64,000 nt of DNA from Pseudomonas oryzihabitans (GTDB taxonomy: Bacteria > Pseudomonadota > Gammaproteobacteria > Pseudomonadales > Pseudomonadaceae), in the NCBI RefSeq assembly GCF_014522265.1, contig NZ_CP017024.1:3136001-3200000 (forward strand), read 5' to 3'. The notes beneath the pieces are model-generated. The model did not search any database and was not told the DNA's origin. It saw only the letters and a program-made list of their open reading frames with translations. Both the position numbers and the translations under genes were made by a program. This document shows, in pieces, positions 39,098 through 46,889 of this stretch. Numbering within the stretch: the first letter of the stretch is position 1; every line of letters starts with the position of its first letter.

Positions 39098-39478
39098 ATG
39101 AAAGACCGAACCAGGACAGTGCTGTTCGCGACCAGCCTGTTGCTGCCCGGCATGGCTGTGGCGGCCGACGGCGGCTGCGCGGCGAAGCGCCTGACGCTGG
39201 AGCGGCAGATCGCCCAGGCGCAGGCGCAAGGCGATGCAGGGCGGCTGGCGGGGTTGCGGCGGGCACTCGGCGCGGTGCAAGCGCATTGCACCGACGCCGG
39301 CCTGCGCCAGCAGCGGCTGGACGTCATCCAGGCCCGGAGCCGCGAGGTGGCCGAGCGAGAACGGGATCTGCGTAGCGCCCAGGCCAAGGGCGACGCCGAC
39401 AAGATCCAGGTGCGCACCCGAAAGCTGGCCGAGGCGCGCCGTGAACTGGAAGAGGCCCGCGCCAGGGCGGACCGCTGA
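39098..39478 (+). CDS. DUF1090 family periplasmic protein
   Basis: A 126-residue exported protein (signal MKDRTRTVLFATSLLLPGMAVA) resembling the YqjC/DUF1090 family. The mature part begins with GGCAAKRLTLERQIAQAQAQG, has two conserved Cys and then a long charged coiled coil to the end. GGAGGA lies six bases before the ATG at 39098. Function is unknown. It lies 49 bases after the phosphatase gene on the same strand and could share its transcript. Confidence 0.82.
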   Translation: MKDRTRTVLFATSLLLPGMAVAADGGCAAKRLTLERQIAQAQAQGDAGRLAGLRRALGAVQAHCTDAGLRQQRLDVIQARSREVAERERDLRSAQAKGDADKIQVRTRKLAEARRELEEARARADR

Positions 39479-39484
39479 GCGATC

Positions 39485-40051
39485 TCAGCGCGTTTCCTTG
39501 CGATAGATGCTCGGCTTCCAGTAGTCCTTGAGCAGCAGGTGCAGGGGGCCGCGCCAGCCGCGCTTGCGCAACTGCCAGGCGATCAGCACGTTCATGATGC
39601 CGTGCCCCAGCAGCAGTACCGAACCGTGGCGTTCGGCCAGTTCGATGAGGTGATCGGCCGCCTGGCCGGCGCGTACCGAGGAACTGCCGATGGACTCGGT
39701 ATGGGCGGCGAAACCCAGGAACCAGGCGGATCTGAACAGCAGGCGCCAGGCCTTGACCGGCAGTCGCGGCGTATCCAATTCCAGATAGGGCAGGTGGGCT
39801 TCGGCATAGCGGTCATCCACCGGGCTGCCGGGGCGCCCCATCAGGTACTCGAGCGAGCGCACGCAGCGACTCAGGGGACTGCTCACCACGTAACCCGCCT
39901 CTTGCGCCAGCCGCCGCGTCTCCGCGGGCTCCTGGCCTGCGGGCACCGGCGCCTTCTGATAGCGCGCGACCCAGTCCTTCATCTCCCTTGGAGTGCAGCG
40001 GGCCTTGCTGGATAGATCGGGCTTGCCGTGACGGACCAGAATGATCTGCAT
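39485..40051 (-). CDS. Histidine phosphatase family protein
   Basis: A 188-residue member of the phosphoglycerate-mutase-like superfamily. The catalytic RHG is at the N-terminus (IILVRHGKPDLSS), the second Arg in SSPLSRCVRSLEYL, and the second His in VLLLGHGIMNVLI. It lacks a signal peptide. The substrate cannot be read; small members act on sugar phosphates, cobalamin precursors or phosphoproteins. It is convergent with the DUF1090 gene, ending 6 bases away. Confidence 0.87.
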   Translation of the reverse strand: MQIILVRHGKPDLSSKARCTPREMKDWVARYQKAPVPAGQEPAETRRLAQEAGYVVSSPLSRCVRSLEYLMGRPGSPVDDRYAEAHLPYLELDTPRLPVKAWRLLFRSAWFLGFAAHTESIGSSSVRAGQAADHLIELAERHGSVLLLGHGIMNVLIAWQLRKRGWRGPLHLLLKDYWKPSIYRKETR

Positions 40052-40318
40052 GAAAGGTGACCTTGGAAAGATTGCTCACTAGACCGCTGCCGGTGCCGTT
40101 CGTCTCGCGGGGTCGTGATGGCATGACTAGTGGCCAGGTGCCATTCGTACTACTTTGCGTGCCGCTTGGCTTGTTTATCTGGTAGAAGGTGACTGGGTTC
40201 ACGAGTCTGGAGCCCTGACCGCTGCGCAGCAGGCCGCTTCAAGGTTCCATCCGAGGTCCTGCCGGCAATCCGTCGCCCTCACGGCGGCCACGCCCTTCCA
40301 TCCAGGGACCAGGAAAGC

Positions 40319-40768
40319 ATGAAGACAACACTGTTCGCATTGGCGCTGCTCGGGCTGCAATTGCTGGGGTCTGCGCCGGTCACGGCCGCGGAAGAGGCAC
40401 ATGTGGCGCTGATCAAGAGCGTCTCGGGCAGCGTCAAGGTCCTGCGCCAGAATGCCACCCTGGACGCTCAGGCCGGTACCACCCTGGAGGTGGCCGATCG
40501 CCTGCAGGCCGGTCCGGATGCCACCGCCGCCATCGTCTTTCTCGACGGCACCCTGCTCACCCTGGGCAGCGACGCCGATGTGCAATTGCGTGACTATCTC
40601 TTCGAGCCCAAGCGCAGTCGCTATGGCTTCTCGCTGTACCTGACCAAGGGCTCCGCCATCTACTCGTCCGGCAAGATCGGCAAGGTCGCCCCCGACACGG
40701 TCAAGATCGAAACGCCGACCGCTACCATCGGCGTGCGCGGCACCCGTTTCCTGGTCCAGGCCCAATGA
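40319..40768 (+). CDS. Periplasmic FecR-domain protein
   Basis: A 149-residue exported protein (signal peptide about residues 1-24) containing little more than a FecR domain: HVALIKSVSGSVKVLRQ, VADRLQAGPDATAAIVFLDG and a closing IETPTATIGVRGTRFLVQ, the diagnostic 'xGVRGT' end of FecR modules. It is not an anti-sigma factor: there is no cytoplasmic domain or membrane anchor. Its stop overlaps the start of the OmpA-like lipoprotein gene, so the two are made together. A role as an envelope sensing or ligand-binding partner of the CHASE2 protein encoded downstream is inferred. Confidence 0.9.
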   Translation: MKTTLFALALLGLQLLGSAPVTAAEEAHVALIKSVSGSVKVLRQNATLDAQAGTTLEVADRLQAGPDATAAIVFLDGTLLTLGSDADVQLRDYLFEPKRSRYGFSLYLTKGSAIYSSGKIGKVAPDTVKIETPTATIGVRGTRFLVQAQ

Positions 40769-41397
40769 ACGCGATGGTCGCTGTCGCGTCCCCTGGGCGT
40801 CTGCTGCTGAGCGTGCTGTTGTCCGCGCTGCTGCTGGGCGGCTGTGCCAGTCCGCCGCCGCCGCAGACGCGGGTCATCCTCATGCCCGATGAAGACGGCC
40901 ATGTCGGCGCCGTTTCGGTAACCAGCCCGGCCGGTCGCCAGGCCATCGACCAGGGCTTCGGCGAGGTCACGGTGGGCGCACCGGGGCAGGCGCCGACCGC
41001 TGTGCAGGCGGTCGCCCAACCCCTTTTCGAGCAGCAGCATCGACAGGTGCTGGCGGCTCAGCCGTCGCCGCCGAAGACCTACATCCTCAACTTCCTCTCC
41101 GACAGCATGGAGCTCACGCCGCAGTCCAAGGCGCTCCTCCCTGAGGTGCTGGAAACGGCACGGCAGCGCATCCCCACGGAGATTTCGGTTTTCGGCCATG
41201 CGGATGGCTCGGGAGCGCCTTCCTACAACCTCGACCTCTCGGGGCAGCGTGCCCGCAAGGTGGCCGGTCTGCTGCAGCGGCTCGATCCCAAGTTGCGTAT
41301 CAATGTCGAGTTTTTCGGCGATACCGTGCCCCTGGTGCCGACCCGTCCCGGCAAATCCGAGCCGCGCAACCGGCGTGTCGAAGTCCTGATTCTCTAG
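40765..41397 (+). CDS. OmpA-family peptidoglycan-binding lipoprotein
   Basis: A 210-residue lipoprotein with lipobox LLGGC at about residues 23-27 and a C-terminal OmpA-like domain. VFGHADGSGAPSYNLDLSGQ and the following RARKVAGLL contain the Asp and Arg that hold diaminopimelate in OmpA proteins, so peptidoglycan binding is likely. The middle (residues ~30-100) is Pro/Gln-rich and low complexity. Coupled to the FecR gene by ATGA overlap and ten bases ahead of the CHASE2-HD-GYP gene, it looks like one unit with them. Confidence 0.9.
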   Translation: MNAMVAVASPGRLLLSVLLSALLLGGCASPPPPQTRVILMPDEDGHVGAVSVTSPAGRQAIDQGFGEVTVGAPGQAPTAVQAVAQPLFEQQHRQVLAAQPSPPKTYILNFLSDSMELTPQSKALLPEVLETARQRIPTEISVFGHADGSGAPSYNLDLSGQRARKVAGLLQRLDPKLRINVEFFGDTVPLVPTRPGKSEPRNRRVEVLIL

Positions 41398-41407
41398 GTT
41401 CGCGGGC

Positions 41408-43405
41408 ATGAACTCCGTTGCGACCCTGCTGCGCCGGCGCGCGCCCTGGATGTTCCTGGTCAGCCTGGGGCTGTCGCTGGCCTTCGGCCTCGCTGCCCTG
41501 GCGCAGTTGCCGCCGCTGCAGTACCTCGATCGCCTGGCCTACGACCAGCTCAGTCGCCTTGCGGCCAGCACCGAGGATGCCACGGATGTCCAGGTGGTCA
41601 GCATCGACGAGGCGAGTCTGGCGGCGCTCGGGCAGTGGCCCTGGCCCCGCTACCGGGTCGCTCAGCTGCTCTCCCGCATCGCCGAGGCCGAGCCGGCGGC
41701 GATCGCCGTGGATGTCCTGTTCAGCGAGCCGGACCGGACCTCGCTCAAGGCCTTGCAGCAGAGTTTCCGCGACGACTTCGGTGTGGACCTGAACTTTTCC
41801 GGAGTGCCTGCGGAATTGCAGGACAATGACGGTTATCTCGGCTACGTCATGGGGCAGACGGGGGCCGTCGGCGCCCGTTTCTTCTTTCTCGATCTGCAGC
41901 AACCCGTCTCCGGCGGACTGCGGCCAGGGGTCGGCTTCACCGGCGACCTCGACGCCCTTCAGCTGCCCGCAGCCAGCGGCGCGCTGGACAACGTGGCCCC
42001 CATCGCCAGCCAGACGCGCTTCAGCGGCTTCATCAACAGCCAGCGTGACAGCGATGGCATCCTGCGGCGCGTCCCCCTGCTGCTCAGCCACCAGGGCATC
42101 CTCCATCCGAGTCTGGCGCTGGCCGCCACCCTGCGCGCCCTGGGGCTGAACGAGGCGGTGGTGGATAGCGGCCTTGCCGGGCCGATGCTGCGACTCGGCG
42201 ATCACCGGCTGCCACTCGATCGCGAAGGCCAGGCGCTGCTGCGGCTGCACAGCGGGGCCGAGCACTATCCGGAGGTCTCGGCAGTGGCGGTGCTCAGCGG
42301 CGCGGTGGCGCCGGCCACCCTCAAGGGCAAGGTCGTCTTCGTCGGCGTCTCGGCCGCAGGCTTCAACGACCTGCACACGACGGCGCTGGGCCAGATCTTT
42401 TCCGGTGTCAGGCTGCAGGCCGCCCTGACCCAGGACCTGCTGGACGATGCCCTGGTACGGATTCCCCAGTTCGCCGGCGTGCTGCAACTGGTGCTATGCC
42501 TGACCGGCGGCCTGCTGCTCGCCGTTGGCTTTCTCTTCAATCGCAGTCAGCGTCGCTTCGCCCTGCTGGCGGCCGCCTTGATCGTCCTGCCGCAACTGCT
42601 GGGCGCCTGGCTGTTCGTTCGCCATGACGTCTTCCTGCCGCTGGCCGCGCCTCTGCTGCTGGTGGCGATGCTCTCGGCGCTGGCGCTGATCACCCGGATC
42701 ATCCTGGCGCGTCAGCACGAAGAGCGCTGGCGCCGGCAGCTGGAACGCTCGCGGCAGGTCACCATCGAGTCCATGGCGGCGGTCGCCGAAACCCGCGATC
42801 CCGAAACCGGTGCCCATATCAAGCGCACCCAGTACTACGTTCGCGCCATCGCCGAGCAGTTGCGGCTGTCCGGCCACGCGCCGGAGCAACTCACGCCCGA
42901 TTACATCAAGCTGCTGTTCCTGTCCGCGCCCCTGCACGACATCGGCAAGGTGGGCGTGCCGGATGCCATCCTGCTCAAGCCCGGCCGGCTGACCCCGGAG
43001 GAGATGCAGGTGATGCAGCGGCATGCCGAATTCGGTCGGCAGATCATCCTCAGCACGGCCAGCCATCTGGAGGATGACAACTTTCTCGCCCTGGCCGCCG
43101 AGATCGCCAGCACCCACCACGAGAAGTGGGATGGCAGCGGCTATCCCAACGGATTGTCCGGTACCGGCATCCCGCTGGCGGGGCGGATCATGGCGGTGGC
43201 CGATATCTACGACGCCCTGATCAGCCGGCGCTGCTACAAGGAGCCGTTCAGCCATGCGGATTCGCTGCAGATGATGCGCGAGATGCGCGGCAGCACCTTC
43301 GATCCCCTGGTGCTCGACGCCTTCCTGGCCATCGAGCCGCAGATCTGCGCCATCGCCCAGCGCTTTCACGATGAGGGAGTGGGTGGCTCCAGGCGGCTGG
43401 TTTGA
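41408..43405 (+). CDS. CHASE2 sensor with HD-GYP c-di-GMP phosphodiesterase
   Basis: A 665-residue inner-membrane protein. One N-terminal helix (LVSLGLSLAFGLAALAQL) is followed by a periplasmic CHASE2 domain (about 35-345; VSIDEASLAALGQWPWPR, VFVGVSAAGFNDLHTT), three more helices (about 355-440), a short coiled coil and an HD-GYP domain. His510/Asp511 in PLHDIGKVGVPDAIL and HHEKWDGSGYPNGLSG are intact, so it should degrade c-di-GMP. ETGAHIKRTQYYV is the typical HD-GYP entry. It completes a three-gene unit with the FecR and OmpA-like genes. Confidence 0.93.
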   Translation: MNSVATLLRRRAPWMFLVSLGLSLAFGLAALAQLPPLQYLDRLAYDQLSRLAASTEDATDVQVVSIDEASLAALGQWPWPRYRVAQLLSRIAEAEPAAIAVDVLFSEPDRTSLKALQQSFRDDFGVDLNFSGVPAELQDNDGYLGYVMGQTGAVGARFFFLDLQQPVSGGLRPGVGFTGDLDALQLPAASGALDNVAPIASQTRFSGFINSQRDSDGILRRVPLLLSHQGILHPSLALAATLRALGLNEAVVDSGLAGPMLRLGDHRLPLDREGQALLRLHSGAEHYPEVSAVAVLSGAVAPATLKGKVVFVGVSAAGFNDLHTTALGQIFSGVRLQAALTQDLLDDALVRIPQFAGVLQLVLCLTGGLLLAVGFLFNRSQRRFALLAAALIVLPQLLGAWLFVRHDVFLPLAAPLLLVAMLSALALITRIILARQHEERWRRQLERSRQVTIESMAAVAETRDPETGAHIKRTQYYVRAIAEQLRLSGHAPEQLTPDYIKLLFLSAPLHDIGKVGVPDAILLKPGRLTPEEMQVMQRHAEFGRQIILSTASHLEDDNFLALAAEIASTHHEKWDGSGYPNGLSGTGIPLAGRIMAVADIYDALISRRCYKEPFSHADSLQMMREMRGSTFDPLVLDAFLAIEPQICAIAQRFHDEGVGGSRRLV

Positions 43406-43800
43406 ACCCGCCCACCGCCGTCTGTAGTTTCCCCAGCCCTCCATTTCCAATTCCGCCTTCACCACAGCGATAGGCCACCGCTCGCGCAACAGCTTTGCCC
43501 ACTGCCGCGCAAGGTAGGCAGGTCAGTCCCTGTTTCCTTGAAACATTTCCTCGAAAATAGTCAGGACAGGGCGATGGAAGGCTGACACCGGCAGAGGCGC
43601 GTCCTTGAGCGCTTCCGGAGCGGAATCGGCTGATTTGCGTTCGCTTATGATATTAATTTGCATTTACAGATGCATCCAGGTTGCATAGCCTGCGTTCCGC
43701 CGCGCAAGACGGCAATGGATACCGGTCCCTGGAAAGCCTCCAGCGAGTCCTTACGTGGGGTACGGACGGGTCGGTGTTTCCCTAGAGGACGACCAACGAC
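43406..43800. promoter_or_regulatory. Intergenic region upstream of the TonB receptor
   Basis: A 395-base gap. It holds a short dyad TGTTTC-CTT-GAAACA at 43531-43545 (possible operator) and an AT-rich patch at 43640-43670 with a candidate Fur box, listed separately. I see no terminator of the CHASE2-HD-GYP gene with a T run and no small gene I can support. Confidence 0.5.
43643..43661 (+). promoter_or_regulatory. Putative Fur box
   Basis: GCTTATGATATTAATTTGC matches the 19-base Fur consensus GATAATGATAATCATTATC at 13 positions by my count. It lies in an AT-rich patch about 140 bases before a TonB-dependent receptor gene, where iron regulation is expected. Confidence 0.55.
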
Positions 43801-46203
43801 ATGCAGCTCTTCTCCCTTCGTCTCATCGCGCTTTCCGTCTCCCTGGGCGTGGCGACCCTCGCCCAGGCCGCTCCCGTGGCGCTGTCGCAACCGGCGCAGC
43901 CGCTGGCCGATGCCTTGCAGAGCTTCGCGCGCGCGAGCGGTTTCCAGGTGAATTACGATCCTGCTGCCCTGGTGGGCAAGCGAGCACCGGCACTGGCGGG
44001 GCGGATGGAGCCGGATGTCGCCCTGCAGCGCCTGCTGGCGGGCAGTGGCCTTGCGGCCTCGGTCAGCGGCTCGGTCGCGACCGTCGCCCCGGTGGCCACC
44101 CAGGCGGCGACCGGCAGCGTGGCGCTGGAGGCCACCACCATCAGCGCGGACGATGGCTCCCTGACCGGCCGGACGACCACCGAAGGGACACGCTCCTACA
44201 CCACCGGCGCCATGAGCACCTCCACCGGCCTGCCCCTGTCGATCCGGGAGACGCCCCAGTCGGTGAGTGTCATCACCCGGCAGCGCATGGAAGACCAGGG
44301 CATGACCGATCTCAATGATGTGGTCAGATACGCCCCTGGAGTGACGCTGAACAAGTTCGGCGGCGACCGTCAGGAATTCCTCTCCCGTGGCTTCCGCATC
44401 GACAACATCATGTACGACGGCCTGCCCACCACGGCCGGGACCTTTACCCTCGACACCCTGTCCTCGGCCGATCTGTCCATCTACGACCGCGTCGAGGTGG
44501 TTCGCGGCGCCACCGGCCTGATGACCGGCGCCGGCGATCCTTCGGCCACCCTGAATCTGGTGCGCAAGCGCCCGACCGCCTTCCCCCAGGTCAGCGTCAC
44601 CACCAGCGCCGGCAGCTGGGACCGCTACCGTACCGAGGTCGACGCCTCCAACAAGCTCAACGAAGCCGGCACCCTGCGCGGTCGCGCCGTGGCCGCCTAC
44701 GAGGACGGCCACAGTTTCCAGGACGTGCGCGAGCGCAAGCGCCAGACCTTCTATGGCGTCCTCGAAGCGGATCTCAGCGACGCCACCACCTGGACCATCG
44801 GCGCGTCCAAGCAGCGCGAGGACAAGACCTCCGATTGGGGCAGCCTGCCCAGCGGTCCCAATGGGGAAAACCTGCACCTGTCGCGCTCCACCTTCCTGAG
44901 CGGCGACTGGGCTTACTGGGATCAGGACAACTACACCCTGTTCTCCGACATCACCCACACCTTCGACAACGGCTGGAAGGCCAAGCTGGCGGCGCAGCAG
45001 GTCTGGGCGAATTCGGATACCTATTCCAACTACGTCACCACCCTGCCGAGCAACAACTACGCCTACAACACGGTGGCCGATCTCGGTACCGCTTCCGGCG
45101 CCTACCGTACCGATTCCGACCAGCTCAACATCGACGCCTCGGTCAGCGGTCCCTTCCAGTTGCTGGGCCGCGAGCACGAATTGATGGCCGGGGTGAGTCG
45201 CCGTCAGGAGAAGTTCTATCAGCGTGGCGGCTACTCGGGTGCTACACCGATCGATATCTACAACTTCCGCCCCAGCAGCATTCCCAAGCCGGCCAAGGAC
45301 AGCCTGACGCCCTATGCCAGCAAGAACACCACGACCGAAGAAGCGATCTACGCGGCGGCGCGTTTCAACCCCATAGACCCGCTGCACGTCATCGTCGGCG
45401 GCCGGGTCAGCTGGTATGACTTCGACAACCTCTACAGCGATGACGACTACAAGGCCACGCGTGAATTTACGCCCTATGCCGGCATCATCTACGACCTGAA
45501 CGACACCTATTCGGTCTACGCCAGCTACACCGATATCTTCAAACCGCAGAGCCAGCAGAACACCGGTAACTCCGTGCTCGCGCCCATGACGGGCAAGAGC
45601 TACGAGATTGGCCTGAAGGGCGCCTATTTCGACGGTGCCCTGAATGCCTCCGTAGCGCTCTTCGAGACCATTCAGGAGGGCCGCGCCTATGAGCTGTCCC
45701 CCCAGCCGATCGAGTGCACCCGGCAGAGCCGTACCTGCTACGACACTGCCGGCGAAGTGCGCAGCCGTGGCATCGATGCGGAGATCTCCGGGCAACTGGC
45801 GCCCAACTGGCAGGCATCGGCGGCCTATACCCTGGTGCTGAGCGAGTACACCAAGGATCTGGTCTACGAAGACCGCCGCTTCGCTCCGGAGCAGCCCAAG
45901 CATCTGTTCAAGGCTGCCACCAGCTATCAACTGACCGGGGATCTGAGCAAATGGCGCATCGGCGCCGATGTGCTGGCGCAGAGCGAGACCTTCAAGCGGG
46001 TGGGTAATGGCGAGGCCAAGCAGGACAGCTATTCCGTGGTCGGCCTGATGGCGGGCTACCGCTTCAACGACCACTGGGATGGCCGGGTCAACTTCAACAA
46101 CATCTTCGACGAGAAGTATTGGCAGGGCATTCCCAGCGGCACGGGTTTCGGCACCTACGGCGATCCTCGCAACGTCATGCTTAGCCTGAAGTGGACGCTG
46201 TAA
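43801..46203 (+). CDS. TonB-dependent siderophore receptor with signalling (STN) domain
   Basis: An 800-residue outer-membrane receptor. After the signal peptide (to AQA, residue 23) comes an STN/secretin domain (about 28-100; LSQPAQPLADALQSFARASG), used by transducer receptors to talk to an anti-sigma factor. The plug follows (ETPQSVSVITRQRMEDQGM, YDRVEVVRGATGLM), then a 22-strand barrel ending GDPRNVMLSLKWTL. FpvA/FoxA-like layout suggests a ferric siderophore ligand; which one cannot be told. No ECF sigma/anti-sigma pair is adjacent. Confidence 0.92.
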   Translation: MQLFSLRLIALSVSLGVATLAQAAPVALSQPAQPLADALQSFARASGFQVNYDPAALVGKRAPALAGRMEPDVALQRLLAGSGLAASVSGSVATVAPVATQAATGSVALEATTISADDGSLTGRTTTEGTRSYTTGAMSTSTGLPLSIRETPQSVSVITRQRMEDQGMTDLNDVVRYAPGVTLNKFGGDRQEFLSRGFRIDNIMYDGLPTTAGTFTLDTLSSADLSIYDRVEVVRGATGLMTGAGDPSATLNLVRKRPTAFPQVSVTTSAGSWDRYRTEVDASNKLNEAGTLRGRAVAAYEDGHSFQDVRERKRQTFYGVLEADLSDATTWTIGASKQREDKTSDWGSLPSGPNGENLHLSRSTFLSGDWAYWDQDNYTLFSDITHTFDNGWKAKLAAQQVWANSDTYSNYVTTLPSNNYAYNTVADLGTASGAYRTDSDQLNIDASVSGPFQLLGREHELMAGVSRRQEKFYQRGGYSGATPIDIYNFRPSSIPKPAKDSLTPYASKNTTTEEAIYAAARFNPIDPLHVIVGGRVSWYDFDNLYSDDDYKATREFTPYAGIIYDLNDTYSVYASYTDIFKPQSQQNTGNSVLAPMTGKSYEIGLKGAYFDGALNASVALFETIQEGRAYELSPQPIECTRQSRTCYDTAGEVRSRGIDAEISGQLAPNWQASAAYTLVLSEYTKDLVYEDRRFAPEQPKHLFKAATSYQLTGDLSKWRIGADVLAQSETFKRVGNGEAKQDSYSVVGLMAGYRFNDHWDGRVNFNNIFDEKYWQGIPSGTGFGTYGDPRNVMLSLKWTL

Positions 46204-46221
46204 CCGGCGCGTGACTCGTAC

Positions 46222-46259
46222 GCTTCGCCCTTGTCCGATCCCCCGGACCTGGGCGAAGC
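46222..46259 (+). terminator. Compound hairpin after the receptor gene
   Basis: GCTTCGCCC (46222-46230) pairs with GGGCGAAGC (46251-46259), enclosing a second stem GTCCG/CGGAC (46233-46248). It starts 19 bases past the receptor stop. No T run follows, so it may be Rho-assisted or a stabiliser. Confidence 0.6.
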
Positions 46260-46287
46260 TGCGGACTTCCGCGAAGGAGTGCCACCC

Positions 46288-46788
46288 ATGTCCAGCTCGC
46301 TCGTCCATCTGGAACGCTATGCCGATCGTCACGCCGAGGGCCTGGCCGCCCTTTATGGCGATCCGGTAGTGGCGCGACAGGTGCTGCAATTGCCTTATCA
46401 GACCGCCGAGCAATGGCGGCAGCGGCAGAGCGCCGAGCGCGAAGGCCGGGTGGCGCTGGTCGCCCTGCAGCAGGGGCGGGTGGTGGGCAGCGCCAGTCTC
46501 GAACAGCAGCCGCGCATTCGCCGCCAGCATTGTGGTGCCATCGGTATGGGCGTGGCCCGGGATTGCCAGGGGCAGGGCATAGGCACCCAGCTGCTGACGG
46601 CGCTGCTCGACCTCGCTGACAACTGGATGAATCTGCAACGGGTGGAGCTGACGGTTTTCAGCGACAACGAGCCGGCCCTGGCGCTCTATCGCAAGCTCGG
46701 TTTCGAAGAAGAAGGTCTGCTGCGGCGCTATGCCCTGCGCGATGGGGTGTTCACCGACGTCTACAGCATGGCGCGCTTCAAGCCCTGA
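46288..46788 (+). CDS. GNAT family N-acetyltransferase
   Basis: A 166-residue acetyl-CoA-dependent acetyltransferase. The CoA pyrophosphate loop is in GMGVARDCQGQGIGTQLL, followed by VELTVFSDNEPALALYRKLG and FEEEGLLRRYALRDG, a RimI/PhnO-like C-terminus often seen in amino-group or antibiotic-type acetyltransferases. AAGGAG lies eight bases before the ATG at 46288; an upstream in-frame start lies inside the compound hairpin. The substrate is unknown. Confidence 0.9.
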   Translation: MSSSLVHLERYADRHAEGLAALYGDPVVARQVLQLPYQTAEQWRQRQSAEREGRVALVALQQGRVVGSASLEQQPRIRRQHCGAIGMGVARDCQGQGIGTQLLTALLDLADNWMNLQRVELTVFSDNEPALALYRKLGFEEEGLLRRYALRDGVFTDVYSMARFKP

Positions 46789-46801
46789 TCGGGTGTATGA
46801 A

Positions 46802-46835
46802 AGAAACTTGAGTTCATCACAAGAAACCTGAGTTT
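46802..46835 (+). repeat. 14-base tandem direct repeat upstream of the MetE-like gene
   Basis: AAGAAACTTGAGTT (46802-46815) and AAGAAACCTGAGTT (46822-46835), one mismatch and a 20-base period. The period is close to two helical turns, as expected for an activator or repressor bound on one face. It lies 55 bases before the start of the next gene. Confidence 0.65.
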
Positions 46836-46889
46836 GTTTCATGCGTCGTGCGAGAAGACAATCTCCAGCCTGTCAGGTGGAGGTGTGCA

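Noticed and set aside
46798-46820. MetR box (TGAA-N5-TTCA) before the MetE-like gene
   Set aside because: TGAA and TTCA are present but 11 bases apart rather than 5.
43645-46842. 1065-codon minus-strand ORF across the TonB receptor and GNAT genes
   Set aside because: It spans two clear plus-strand genes and the hairpin between them, with biased composition and no recognisable domain.
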